Origin: Eudorina sp. 2006-703-Eu-15
Lineage: Eukaryota; Chlorophyta; Chlorophyceae; Chlamydomonadales; Volvocaceae
NCBI GenBank assembly: GCA_003117195.1
Contig: BDSI01000011.1
Location: 100,901-164,900 of the forward strand
DNA: 64,000 bases
Direction of reading: 5' to 3'
Part shown: piece after piece, positions 45,793-58,599 of the stretch
How the letters are laid out: each line of letters begins with the position of its first letter
Numbering within the stretch: position 1 is the first letter of the stretch
The notes under the pieces: generated by a model
The model's database searches: none
Told to the model about the DNA's origin: nothing
The model's input: the letters and a program-made list of their open reading frames with translations, nothing else
Translations under genes and position numbers: made by a program

Positions 45793-47725
45793 CTGCACAG
45801 ACCCATGGGTCAGGTGATACAGCTGTCGTACAGATGCGCACGGCACGCGTGGTCTGAATATTTGCACGGGCCGTCTTGGGAGGAGTGGGGGCGGGCGCGG
45901 AGGGAATCCACACGAGTCGGGGGGCGTAGAGTTGCACCGAGCGGGTCGCCGGCCCCGTGCCGACCCCGCTGCATCCCTCCGCGCCGCCGCCGCCGCCGCC
46001 GCCGCCCCCGCCGCATTCGTGTTCATTCGCGGCGCGGGTTGGCGGGGCGCCCGCGGGGTTCGAGAGGGCCGGCGCGCCAAGGTGGTCCGCGTGTGGCCCC
46101 CTTATGTGTATTGGCGTTGGCATGTGATAATAATGGCCAGGAGCTTTGAGAGGCGGAGGTAGGTGGCGGGGCAATGACGATGGCTGAGGGCGGGCGTTGT
46201 GTGTGGGGTCCTGGACACCGGCAGACCCCGCGACTAAGGGCGCATCGCCGACCCGTGGGACGGTAGGGCGCAGGGACGCCACCCCGTGCTTGGTGGTGTG
46301 GTGTCCCGTCGTGGGGCGACGCTAGGACTTCCGCCCCGTGCTTGGCTTGTATTGTGGGGTGGAGTGGGGTGGGGTGGGTGGGTTGCTGATGCCGCTGCTG
46401 CTGCTGCTGCATGTGCTGCCGCGGGTCGGGCAGCTGTGTGATCCATTGCCATTGGTGTTTGGCCCCAGAGGCTGCCGCCGGGGTGTGCCGGAGGGTCGCG
46501 ATGGCGAGAGTGGCGGTGGCGGTTGCTGCCCGCTGGCTGTACCGCGCACTTTCTGAGGTCCGCCGCTCTTTCCCGTCTTGCGTCAAAGAAATGACGGGCG
46601 GGCAGACGTGGAGGGCTCGTGGCGGTGGGATCGCGGGCGGTCGCAGCTGCGGCGGCGGACAGCGGGGTTATTTGACATCGCGCGGCTGCGGCTGCGGCTG
46701 CGGTGGCGGCTGTTGCAGCGGCGGCTGTTGCAGCGGCACGGTCTGACCCTGGTCTGAGATGGCGTTCGTCGCTCACTGCTGTAGGTCATGTCGGGGCGGG
46801 GCCACTCGGCCACCCGCGCGTTGCTGTCCGGAAGGCCGCAGGACCGAAGGGCGGCACAGCGGAACCTGTTGAGCGCCTTTTGTGATGTCGGAAAGCGTAA
46901 CCCCTTCCTCCCAAATCCCACGGTCCTGACCTCCTCCGTAACCCTAAGGGGCATCCCCGATTGGGTGTGACCTGCTGGCGTCCCGGGCTATGGTCTTCGC
47001 AGGAGGGGAGGTCAGGATGGGGGAGGGGAGGGGAGGGGAGGGGAGGTCAGGATTGCGGGAGGAGGTCAGGATTGCGGGAAGCCACAACAGTCTTGATTGA
47101 CATGACGGGGCGGCAGGAGGGCCAGGGGAGGGGGCGCGCGCCTTCCTTGGGCGGACTCTCGCGGATCCATCGTACGGCAAGCGGTGCCCGCATTGCCGTA
47201 CATACAAACACACACAAATACGCACACGGCTCAGTTATCTTTTACACACATACGTTGTTGCCTGGCAAGCAACGTGTACGACCGGGGTTACCGGGCAATC
47301 AAAGGATGATCGGTTCGGCTCCCCGGCGCGTGTCGTACCGATATGCATCGTAGTATCATACCGTACTAACCAATCCGCCCAACGGCGAACATTTGAGACT
47401 ATTCGGACCGGCGCCCCCGTCGTGCTCCTCCTCCTCCTCCTTTGGCTCCTGTGCCTGCCCCGCATCGCCCACCGGATGGCGAGGGAAGGAGGGAAGGAGG
47501 GAAGGAGGCTGAGGAATGGTGGTAGCGGCGCACCAAGGGGGAGCGCGCCGCCCGCCGCCCCGCCCCGCCCTGCGGGAAGCCGCACACGACCCCGACGGCG
47601 TGCGCCATGCCTGGGGTGCGGGTGCGGGTGCGGTGGGGGTGGCCTCGTCGCCGGCGCCCCTACCTGGCCGTGCGGCACTATCCCCCGTCGTGGCTTCTTC
47701 CCACTGTCGTCAAAAGGTGCCGCGG

Positions 47726-47788
47726 CTGTAGCTCCTTGGGCTGTAGCTCCTTGGGCTGTAGCTCTTGGGCTGTGGCTCTTGGGCTGTG
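47726..47788. repeat. 17-18 bp tandem repeat, four copies
   Basis: CTGTAGCTCCTTGGG-type units in tandem, in the gap region. Confidence 0.85.
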
Positions 47789-50049
47789 CGGGGTGCGATG
47801 GAGCTGGGGGTGGTACCGCGCTGACGGGGTGCCGCAGCGGGGCCGTGCTGGGAGTCGCAGGGCTTCAGGGTTCAGGGCACCGCACGTCAGCCCTGTGGGC
47901 TGCTCTCCCACCAGTTCCGGCACATATGACATATGACGTGTTATAATAACATAACAGGTATATGAAATAAATGATATGCGCCGGCTTGTCCGTATGTCCT
48001 GGATGGCGGGGAGGTCGGGCGATGTGATGCGGCGGGGCATGACGGCGACGTCAAAGTTCCCTGCCACATTCGTACGAACTGTCGTACATGTATCGTGTGG
48101 GTGCAAAGGGGGCGCCTCTGGGGTGTCGTAAGTACGGCGTTCCTGACAATGGCGCCGGATTTGCCTCGGATGTGGAAGGGGGTCACGCAGGAGGACTTTC
48201 ATCGCGCCAGGGTCGGTTGGTCGGTTGGTTGGTCGGTTGGTCGGTTGGTCGGTTGGTTGGTCGCTCAATTGACTGGTTCGTCGCCGCGCCGGTAGCAAAT
48301 GGATGTTTCGGGCATTGGATTCATTGATGGCGATCGGCTAGGGACCGGATACGCGGGGCAAGGAACCGGATACGCGGGGGGATGGGAGGCGGCAGAAATC
48401 GCCGAGTACGGCAGTCGGGCAGTATGTACGGCAGCCGGGCTGCCCTCGCCGGGGCTCTGGGTCTGCGCCTCCGCCCTGCCGACCGGCCTCTGCCAGTACG
48501 GCAACGCGCGCCAGCGCTGCAACGGACGCGTCATCAACGCGCCTTTTGTCGTGTCGTGTCGTACCGGACTGCTGTTTTCGAGGACTGCTATTCTGTCACT
48601 TGTCCGTGACGGTTGCGATGGTCGAGTTTGGATGGCCCTTTCTGTAAGCGGAGGGATTCTTGGGCACGGAGAGACGTACGGAGGCCTGTGGGCGCGCGGC
48701 CGTTTGCGTTATAAGATTTGTCGGTGTGTGTGTTTCACGGAACCCAGCCGCCAACGCGACATGGGAACGACCGCCGACACGGCATCGGAGGTTGCAGGTC
48801 TGTCTCCCGAGCACTGGTACCCGACCGGCGGTGTCGTAGCGGAGGCGGCTAGACGGCGGCTGTTATGGATGTGCCCTGCCGGAAGCCCCAAGTGGGGCCC
48901 GCCGATGTCCGTTGTCCGATGGGGCGGCTGAGGTGGATCCGACCCGGGGGTGGATGGACCACGGCCGGCCCGCCGGCTAGGTAGGCAGGTAGGCAGACCC
49001 GTGGGCGCAGATCCGTGGAGTGGCGGCGGGACCGGGCGAGCTATTGCGGAGGGGCGGGGGGCCACGCACGGCGGGCGAGGCCGAGCGCGCTGTGCGGGCT
49101 GTGGGGTGTGAGGGTGTGAGGGTGTGTGTTATCAAGGAGAAAAGCGTGTGAGGGTGTGTGTGTGTGTGTGGACGAACAGCGGCGGCGGCGGCGGCTGACA
49201 TGACGGGACGGGACGGGACGGCTGCAGATGTGTGCGCCGGCAGCAGGACGGATGCTCCCAGCTTGACGACTACGGTAGGGGAGGAAGGGGGCCTGTTTGG
49301 AGGTCTCAGGGGGGCCCCAGCAGGGCGCCGGGTCGAGGCGGGGCGTTGGGGTACGAGCCCGGAGGGCGCTCAAACTGGGTTAGAAAAGTACGAAATGTTG
49401 GATACAGTACGTAAGGTACGGAGCATCCGGGAATGGGGCTCAGGGGCGGGAGGATGCATGTCAGGGCGCGGCGGCTGGGCAGGTGCGAGCAGGTCCAAGC
49501 TTGCCGTACAATGGGACCTGGGGGCGATGTGAAGACCTGCCGTCTGTCTGTCGCGACATGCGTCGCGAGACACCGCCGACTCTGTTCTGGCGCTGAGGGC
49601 AGGGTGAGGGGTTGGTTTCACAAGGCATGCCAGCCGCCTGCGGGCTGCGCGCACGGGAAGGGCAGACCGAACTGAGGTAACAGCATCGTTTCAAGCCAGC
49701 CACTGGCACAGAAAAAGAAGCGGCAAAAACTTGGCAACGGAGCCCATGGCTTCATAATCGCGGCGCACAGTACGGCGTGCTTCAGGACCAGCATTATTCA
49801 CGCTGACAACACATATGTCGAGCTTACTGTCGTTACTGTGCATAGGAAAACGTTGTTTTACGTCTGTAGTTTTCCAGTTCGGTTGTAGGGGGGAGGTCAG
49901 TTGCTGTAACGCACACCAACTTCAGGAACTTCTCGCCGTTGCCCTAAACGGCGCAACAGATGAACTTAGAAGTAAATAATATGACACAGCAAGCAAGGAT
50001 GTCTCTTGATTACACGTCGTCACTGATGAGCTGTTAACTGAAACCAGGC

Positions 50050-53000
50050 ATGTCTAGACTCTTTCCCTACGACACAGATAATAGCGCTGGAAGCTTGCGC
50101 CTCCTAGTTGCTGCCGACCGCAGAACGCCGGAGAATTATCAGCGATCCCTTCGGGATGCGCCAGGCTTGGGCAACACCTTTGCGACCAGCGTTAGACCTC
50201 TGACGGTCGCGGAGGTACTCCCACCTCACTTACGCAGCGGTGGACAGCGTGGAGAGGCAACTTCATTCTCCGTTTGGCCATTTCCTTTGTCAAAGGCGCA
50301 CAAAACGTCCGGAACCCGTGCCCATCACGTCACCCGCGGTGCGGTTTCTCAGCCGGATCTTACTCCCAGCTACAAGCCAGGGAGATACGCTTTCAAGCCT
50401 GCTGAAGAGCGGCTGCGCTCTCAAAGGTTTCCGAGTGGACTTGATTATTTGTACAACGGCGGGCCTACACCTGAGACTCCTGAGCGCAGTGCGGCACGAA
50501 GCCTGGGTAGTGAATTCCGGGAGGCAAATACACAAACTCTTCAAATGCCTGTTGGAAGCTTGTATGGGGAGCTTCAGGAGCTTGTCAAGTTTGGTGGTGC
50601 ATCGAAACCTGAACGACCTCAAGCTGACTTTCAATTGACGAAAATGGCAAGTAGCCAATCGACACAGACCGTGGAAAGCATGTTGCATGGGGATCCTCCG
50701 CCAACGACAAGGCTGGGCAACCCAAGCGATGCGTGGCGCCCGGGGGCAGGAGCTCCTCGGGACCTACCAGCTTCGGCTCTCACATCGGTGATGGTGTCCC
50801 GCATGGAGGCCCTGCGGTCGCAATTATTGAGGATATCGAGGTAGGTTCCACGAAAAAGATGGACACACTGGGCCTTGTTTAAGTAAGACAGAGGTGCGTT
50901 TGGAAGCCTTCGAATACAGGAAATGGAATGGCCAGATGATTTGCTTTGTCGGGCGTAATTGGGCTTTGCCTTGGCTCGGCTCCGTCATCGGGAAGGCCGG
51001 GAGCCACGCACCTATGTTTTTGGAATCTAGGCGGCTTACTGCGACACAACTGTCGTGAAGCTGAGGTCCCGGCCAAATCCGCGGCGCTTACAGTTGGGAA
51101 ACTGGCTTCCGGTTACCTCTTCACCCCTATCGTCCGCTCTCCGAACGGGTACCTGAGGCTTGTCCCGACAAGAGCTTGTCCCACATCATGCATATTGAAT
51201 GTGGAAGCATTGTTTCATGCACATGCTAAGTGCGCGGCAAGGGCAGCGACTCCCTGACCTCGTCACCCAGCCATCCTTCTCTTCCGTTGGATTGCGGCTG
51301 AAGCCACACGTTCCCCTGCGCGGGCCTTTACCAGACAGACCCGTCCCTTAAAGCCCATCGCCCATCCCCGACACAGACCAGCGAACACCGACCAGCGACC
51401 GATATCAAAACGCGCCCAACACCATGCCTGCCAACACACGCCCGTGCCGCTTGCCCCGTGCTCCCCCATTCCATTCTTTCTCACAGCACGCTTTCGGGGG
51501 TCCAGGAGCGGGCGGCTCACCTCTCTTCCTCTATGAGCAGCCGGAGCAACTGGCTGCTGCATGGCGAGGTCCCGGCAGCTGGTTCGGCGGCGATGGCAGC
51601 GGCGAATTCGGCGACTGCGCTGTCAGCGGCAATGGGGTCAGACCTGCCCACCCAGCGGTACTACTACCCGCCGATCCTGAGCTCGGAGGATCCGGCAGCG
51701 GGACGTGACCGCGTTGCCGCGCCGCCGTACTCGGCGGGGCAAAGCTACGGCGCCGCTTCGTCGTCGCCGCCGTCGGTGGCAGTGAACGGCGGGGCGAAGC
51801 TGTACGTGGTCTCGGTGTCGACGGCCCCGGATGGCGCGTCGTCGCCGCCGCCGCCACCACCGCCAGTCTTGCCACCGGCTCTGCCACAGCACGCGCAGCA
51901 CTCACCGCTGCCGTCATCGTGGTTGACGCCGCGTCAGTCGCCACCGTCACTGCACGACTCGCCTCGGGTGCAGTATGTGTTTGGGACGGCCGAACCATCG
52001 TTGACGCCGGCAGTCGCGGCCGCAGCCGCCGCCGCCGCGACGGCGGCGGCGGCGGCGGCCGCGGCTACGCCATCGTCGTACTCGCCGGCGAGGGCTGGCG
52101 ATGCCTCGGCGACGGCGTCACCCGACCCGCAGCGCTCGTCTCCCGCCGTCGCCGTCCCATTGGGCGCGTTGGAAGGTGAGGCGGGGCTCGGGGAGGGGAC
52201 CGTCGGGCGGGGATGGTGACCCATGGGTCGGAGAGGTGGAGGAGTCTTGAGGGTTTGGGGTCGTGATTCACGGCGCGGGTGCTGTCGTAGTCGAGGATTC
52301 CCTGGGCTGCTGCAGATCTCGCGGTCTTGCAAAAGTAGTTTTCAGTTGAGTTGCCGTAGCTGGCGAAGGATGTCTCGTGATGGGTGGATGTATAAAGGCC
52401 GTACGAAGGCCGGTTGCGGCTGATGGTTGTATGCCTGTATCCAGGACGATGTGTACGACATGCGGGGCGCAGAGCCGGTGTCAGGGAAGGCATGTCGAAT
52501 TGCCAAAGCGTCCGTGCGGTTGAAATCGGGGGCGGGGGTTTCGCGGTCCGGCGGCGCGACACAGGTTCGCTGCAATTTGCGGAACATACACGCCCGCCAA
52601 CCTCTGTATTTGTTAACATTTAATGCTTCACTCCTTATATCACACGTAAGGGTTTCGTACATGTTTTTTATGGCTTTCGGGTTCTCACCTAAGCGGACGT
52701 GAACGACACATTGACGGCAATGTGAACATTTCGAATTGGAGTTCACTTTGCGCTTCGTTGGGGTGAACCTTCTAGGGCCAACGGTGTGACACCAGGCGGG
52801 CGGGGAAGGTGGACTGTGGGTTCTGCCGCCGCTGGGTGGCGTTGGCGTCCGCCGCGCTTTCGTGGTTTGGGTGTGGATGGCTGCGGGTGAGGACCTACAT
52901 GCGCGTCGTGCTGTCGTTTACAACTATTTCGTCGGCCTGTTCCATTGGTGGCGCAACGATGCACCTGAAAAAGGTGCAGGCGCGCATAGCCGCAGCGGGG

Positions 53001-56000
53001 TTGGTCGTTATGGGCCGTGGGTCGTGTCCGCCAACCGATCGGAGGAACTGTCTGTCGCGGGGTTCCTCCGAAACCGCAATGCCGCACAACAGCTCGACGT
53101 AGATGCCGCGGCTGACGGTGTACCATGCCGGTGTTGAGATGCATCCTGACGGCATCGGTGTCTTGCGACGGGTACTGGCGGCGGCTGCAATTTGCCGTAC
53201 GATGATGTGGGGATTGGGAAGGTGAACCCAACCAGCATGTCTGTCCTTCCGCGCACATGCCGTCGCGACTGCTGATCAGTCCGACCCATCCTTGCACTTG
53301 AATGGCGGTTCCACATGGGCGGTGTATGTGTATCCGAACACTGATAAGGTTACTGAGGCGCGAGAAACGAGGGGAGTCCAGCTCGTCCGCCGTCGATGTA
53401 CATGTACGACTACACCTGGAATCCAAAGGGGGTTAGGGTGTGCTAAAGCGTGGGATTACAGTGTTCTTGTAGTTATATAAAACAATTGTAGTTCTATTCA
53501 ACAAGGATGCGAATACGTGATATCTATCCTGTGATATGCGTGTGCCGAGGGCGATTCGTGGGAGGTCAGCAGCCCTGTGGGCCTTGTGGGCCGGGGACCT
53601 AAGTCAAACCCTCATGCTATCGTGGTGGGGCAGCGGGGCCCCCCAAGGGGGCGCATCTCGACTACTGCCGGCCTTTCACTCGCTCTTTCCTGTGATGTTG
53701 GTATTTTATATTGACATACACCGTATCACTGCTCCTTTTGCGGATGCCCGGCATTTGCTCACATAGTGGAAGTTGGATTTTTGAATTTTGGATCTTGAGT
53801 TTTGGATCTTGCCTGCGGGTTTAGTTGGTCGCTCACTCCCCAGGTAGCTTCCACTGCCGTTGTCGCAACGGTTGGAGGCGCTTTTAAGAAGCAACTGATC
53901 CCCGCACTGAATAGACGAATGGACTCCTGAGGCATCGGAGTCTGCCTCTTGAGGCTATTTGAGACAGGTTTCTTTCTGTAAAGATAGTTTGGCTTTTCAC
54001 TTTCATATGCCTGGGGGTTTGCAGGACCCTAGGGATGAAGGCCTTACCAGAGGGGCATCGTGGGGAAGAGAGAGGGGCGCGGAGGAGTTCCTGTGTGTGT
54101 TGCGAAGCGGCCGGACCGATGGGTGGGTGGGGGCAAGGCCGCAGGGGTGCGGCAAAAGGGTGTGTCCTATGTTCCGTCCTCTTTCATTGATCCAGAATCC
54201 GCAACCTGCCGGCATCGTCCGTCATATTCTGCCAGAAGGGGAAGAGGTTTGGGGTTGATCGGGGCAAGCGGCGGGGACAGGGGGTCGGTGTTGGGGAAGT
54301 GGGGGGGACGTGCTGCCAATGTGCGCTTTCTCGATCTCGCATGCTTCCAATCGCATGCATTTCAGATTCCTAGAAATTTGCTTCTTTTTGATCTCCCTCG
54401 CTTTGCCCGTCATCGTTCTGCTTGCTCCCCCTGCTTGTATCCCGCTCTTCTGAGGAAAAATGCCGAATAGATTTGATTAGTGCTTTGAGACTTACCGCCG
54501 GCGGATCGGCAGTCCTGCATGGTGTTGGCCCTTCGCGCCCTCCAGTTTTCATAGGGTATGTTCACCAATTCCTACAACCCCTCCCCGTTGGTGTCCCCCA
54601 AACAGGCTCGCAGGCACACCACCACCCTTTCGAGCTAGGCAGCCCCGCGGGTCGTACAGTCCACGTGGCTCTTCCCGACTCGGAGTTGCCGGGGAGCAGC
54701 GGCTGCGGAGAAGGAGGAGGAGGATCACCGTACGGCGCCGTCGTTGGACGACGGCGTACCCACGGCGACGGCGTTTCGGATGTTATGGGGACGCCGTACA
54801 GCGCACGAGTGTACGGTGGTACGGCACAGCACGACGTGCGCACGAACGGCGTTGAAGGCGGTACCCGTGAGGCCATGGCCAGCAGTGCCGGCAGCGCGCT
54901 CGGCAGCGGCGGTGGCGCGGCCACGGCGTACTTCGGAGACCGGACGGCGGGAGCCACGCCGCAACAGCCGAAGCCGTCGCCGTCGTCGTCCGTGGCGACG
55001 GCGGCGGGCATTGCCCCGCAGACGCTCTTCAGCGCGTTTGTACAACAGCATGGCTCCCCCGTCCTTCAAGAATTAATGCACCATCAGCAGCAACAGCACC
55101 GCCAGCAGTCCGCGATGCCGGTGGCTGTACGGACGGCTGTACAGCAGGTAGGTGTCGGGTCTGGCGGCGGCGCCGCCGCCGCCACCAGCCCCACGCCGCC
55201 GAGCCCTTCGGACCCCTTCGGCCGCGAGCGCCGCCTCTCGAACAGCGCTCACTCGACTGCATCGAGCCTCGACGCCGAACGCGTGCATCCGTGGCCCTAC
55301 GACTCGCCCTCTGTTTCGCCGCCCCCGCCGCCGCCATCGTTCGTGTCTGGCGGCGCTTCCGTCAGCAACGGCGGCGGCCGCGGAACGGGCGGTTTGGGCA
55401 ACGGCGGCTGCAGTGCATTTGGCGGCCCACATTCGACTGGAGGCGGATCCGTCTGCTCCAGCGATGGCGGTGGCGCAGCGGACGACCGACGTCCTTCCTT
55501 TGGGGGCATGTCCGCCGCGTCGTCGATGGACGCGGCTCGCGTGTATCCCTGGACCGTTGGTGGCGGCGGCGGCGCCGGCGGCGGCGCTGGCGGCGACCCG
55601 GCGTCGTACAGCTTGCGTTCCGCCGACGATTCCCTGGAGCTCTTGGCGGCGGCGCCGCGGCACGGGCATGTGGAAACGTACGACGGCGGTGCTGACGTGA
55701 GCGGCGGCGGCAGTGGCGGTCGGAGTCGTAGCGGCGGCGGCGGCGGCGGCGCGGAAGTGGGTACCATCACCGGTCGCGCCGCGGGCGGTGGCGGCAGCTG
55801 GCTGCTTCTGAGCCCCACAGTGGTGGTGAGGGAGGTGGTGGGCGGCAAGGGCCCGGCGTTGCGGCCTCTGGAGGAGGCCGAGGCCGAGGCTCGCGCATCC
55901 GAGTCTGCATCATCACGTCGGGGAAGAATCGGCAGTTCCGGGAGGGGCCCGGCGGAGGCGGAGGCGGGAGAAGAGCTCGTTGTTGGGAGTGCACACGAAC

Positions 56001-58554
56001 CCTCCGCCGGGAAGGCGGCAGCTCCGGTGCGACAGGACGAGCAGGATGAGCAGGGTGTACGGCAACTGGAAGAGGAGTCGGACGGCGGCGGCGGCGCCGC
56101 CGCCGTCGGTGAGATGTACGACCAGCAGGGCGGTGGCGAGGAAGCCGGCGATGGGTGTGAGGACGAGGAGGACGAGCAAGTGGAGCCCAGCGTGGCGCTC
56201 AGTCCGGTGTCCCCCGGGGCGCCGTCGTACGGCGCGGATGGCGGCGCCGATGGCGGCAGCAGCAGCAGCGGCTCCACGACGCCGACGCCGCGAGCGGACT
56301 TGAGCTTTGCATTCCATACGGCGAGCTTTGCACGGGAACGCGAAGGCGACGCCGCTGCCGTGGGTGACGGCGACGGCGACGGCGATGGTGACGGCGACGG
56401 CGATGGCAAGGGCTGGCTGCGCCGCGTCGCCACCGCCGACGACGATGAGGAGGTTCTTCAGACGCCGACTGGCGGCAGCGTGCCCTGGCGTCTGAAGCTC
56501 CACTACCCCGGCGTCGCGGACGGGGCCGCGGCGAGCGACGGCGACAGCGACGCCGGCGGCAGCGTCGCCAGCGGCAGCGCTGGCCTGGGCCCGTCAAGGG
56601 AACACAGCAGACAGTTCTCGTCGCTGCAGCGCCGCGGCGGCGGCGGCGGCGGCGGAGACGCGTCGGCGTCGGGAGCCGGCGGTGGCAGGTACGGCGGCGG
56701 TGAGGGCCTGTACGACGGGTACAGCGAAGAGGAGGAGGAAGCCCGCGGCGGCGATCGGGATGGTACGGCAGGGCGTGACGGGATTGGCCCGGCGGGCCCT
56801 CTGCCGCTGGCGTCGGTGACGTCGATCTCCTCATCACGCCGGGGTGACGGCAACGGCGCTGGCCGCGGCCGCGGCCGCGGCGGGGCCGCCGCTGCGGAGC
56901 TGTCGCACAGCTTCTCCTTTCCGTCGACGGAGGCGGCAGATCGCGCCGTGACGACGACCGTCAGCCTCTCATCACTGAAAGCGTCGGCGTCCCGGATCTC
57001 CGCCGGGTGCGGCGGTACGGGCAGCGCTCGGAGCAGCACAAGCGGCGGCGGCGGCGGCAGCCCCGCCGGCATGCTGCCGGCCAACAGCGGCACCCCGGAC
57101 GGAAGCAGCGGCGGCGGCGGCATCGGCGGCGGTACGGGAGACTCGGGTGACAGCGTCGCCGTGGCCCACAAGCTGGTACGCCCCAGCCGGATCGTGGTGC
57201 CGTCGTCGCCTCGGAGCTCCCTGGGCGGCTGGTCACAGCCGTCACCGGTGCCGTCGCCGTACACGTACGGCGTTCAGGGTGTACGGACGCCTTCTTCGGG
57301 CGGGTGAGCCCCCCCATATGGACCTGTCGGGGGGAGGTCGGAGGTGTAGAGGTTCCTACCTGCTGGGGCAATAGGGCCCGCACATTCCGCCTCGCCGCCA
57401 AGATCCCTTGGGTGAATGACGTGATGCCGTACAATCAGGGCTCGTGGTCGTGTCGAGGCAGGCTGGGGGTGTTGCATGTGATGGCATGGTCATGGATGGA
57501 TGGGCGCTGCACGGGTGTATGTGGGTAGCGGAGGGGGTCGGGGGGAACGCGCCTCGATCTCCGCCGCTGGTGTTCGGGTGGCCTCATGTCTGGCTCGTCT
57601 GCTCGTCTTGCAGAGCCAAGAGCCGCTTGAGGATAATGCCCGTGGCCCGGACGCTGGCTGACAGCAGGAGTGCCGCCTGGCTTTGGCTCGGTTGTTGAGA
57701 TACACAACAAGCTGTTTTGGTGAAGTTCCTGGGAAAACACATTACACCAGATGATGAGTTTGATCTTTTGTATCATCTCGTCAAATCCATACATGCGCCA
57801 TACCGCTCCCTTCTCTCTGCCGCCTTCTCCCCTGCCCGGCAGGTGCGCCAATAACTTCTCTCTCCGCAAGCACCTGGACCTCACCGTCTCGAGCTGCCTG
57901 TTTGGGGACAGCTCATCCGAAGACGGCGGCGAGGAGGAGGAGGAGGTGGAAGGGGCGGCTGCCTCGGAACGGGACGGCGTGGTGAGCCAGCTATTGGGCC
58001 GGTTCGGTTCGGAGCCGGCACAGCCGGCGGGAGGCCGATGGCCGCCGCAGCGGCGGCAGATGGGCGGCGACGACGAAGAGGAGGACGATGTGGAGGAGGG
58101 TGAGGAAGCGACTTCGCGGCCCACGGTCGGGACGTTTGGGACGGCGCGGGATGGTGGAGGTGTGGAGGCTGGGGTTGCGCGGGCGGAAGAGGAGGAGGGG
58201 CAGGGGGAAGAGGAGGAGGAGGAAGAGGCGGTGGAGGTGGACGAGGAAGATATGGTTGTGGGGGGCAGTGAGGATGCCGACGATGCGACGGCAGCTGTGG
58301 CGGCCTGGGCTTACGGCGACGCGCGACGCGCGGCGGCAGCAGCGACGGCGGCGGAGGCGGCGGCAGCAGCGACGGCGGCGGAGGCGGCGGCAGCAGCGAC
58401 GGCGGCGGAGGCGGCGGCAGCGGCGACGGAGGTCGAGGTGGAGGCGGCGCGGATTGGGAGTCAGGGCAGCGGCAGCAGCGGCGGTAGCGGTAGCGGACCT
58501 CATCTTGATGACGGCGGCGCTTTAGCGGCTGGGGATGAAGGCGGTGATGGCGGA

Positions 58555-58586
<32 letters not shown>

Positions 58587-58599
58587 CAGTGTTTTCTAG
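50050..58599 (+). CDS. Large disordered protein of unknown function
   Basis: Four exons, 50050-50840, 51487-52175, 54606-57303 and 57843-58599, join in phase (2, 1, 2) to 1644 aa. Residues 1-263 are the most protein-like part: MSRLFPYDTD, LRLLVAADRRTPENYQRSL, SYKPGRYAFKPAEERL, and a C-terminal helix-like VSRMEALRSQLLRIS. The rest is Gly/Ser/Ala-rich, with Gln runs and two related motifs, SLDAERVHPWPYD (about 711) and SMDAARVYPWTV (about 801). The last exon reads CANNFSLRKHLDLTVSSCLF, then Glu/Asp blocks and a terminal Asp run. Exon 1 has relaxed codon use and lower GC than later exons, as do the first exons of the FMO and RRM/U-box genes, which supports a gene start here. Alternatively, exon 2 could follow the last FMO exon, whose possible donor has the same phase. 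No known domain is recognised. Confidence 0.65.
58330..58430 (+). repeat. 24-bp coding repeat
   Basis: Three to four copies of a GCGGCAGCAGCGACGGCGGC-type unit encode an AAAATAAE-like repeat in the last exon of the 50050-58599 gene. Confidence 0.85.

Larger units (their letters stand above)
44130..50049. other. 5.9-kb gap between the FMO gene and the next gene
   Basis: No complete gene is visible. It contains several short tandem repeats (44147, 45271, 47726), many GTACGGCA words, and at least one coding-like patch (45364-45792). A Ser/Ala/Thr-rich frame near 48440-48560 resembles the low-complexity exons on either side. TGTAA words occur near 48645 and 49906. The last ~350 bp, lower in GC, are a plausible promoter for the gene starting at 50050. 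Confidence 0.5.

Noticed and set aside
46338..46750. Possible coding region near 46.4 kb (Leu-rich on +, Gln-rich on -)
   Set aside because: Short CTG-type repeats open several frames at once. There is no splice context or codon bias.
55297..56433. Minus-strand open frame of 378 codons opposite the 54606-57303 exon
   Set aside because: Pro/Ser-rich antisense shadow of a GC-rich coding exon. It has no splice or start context.
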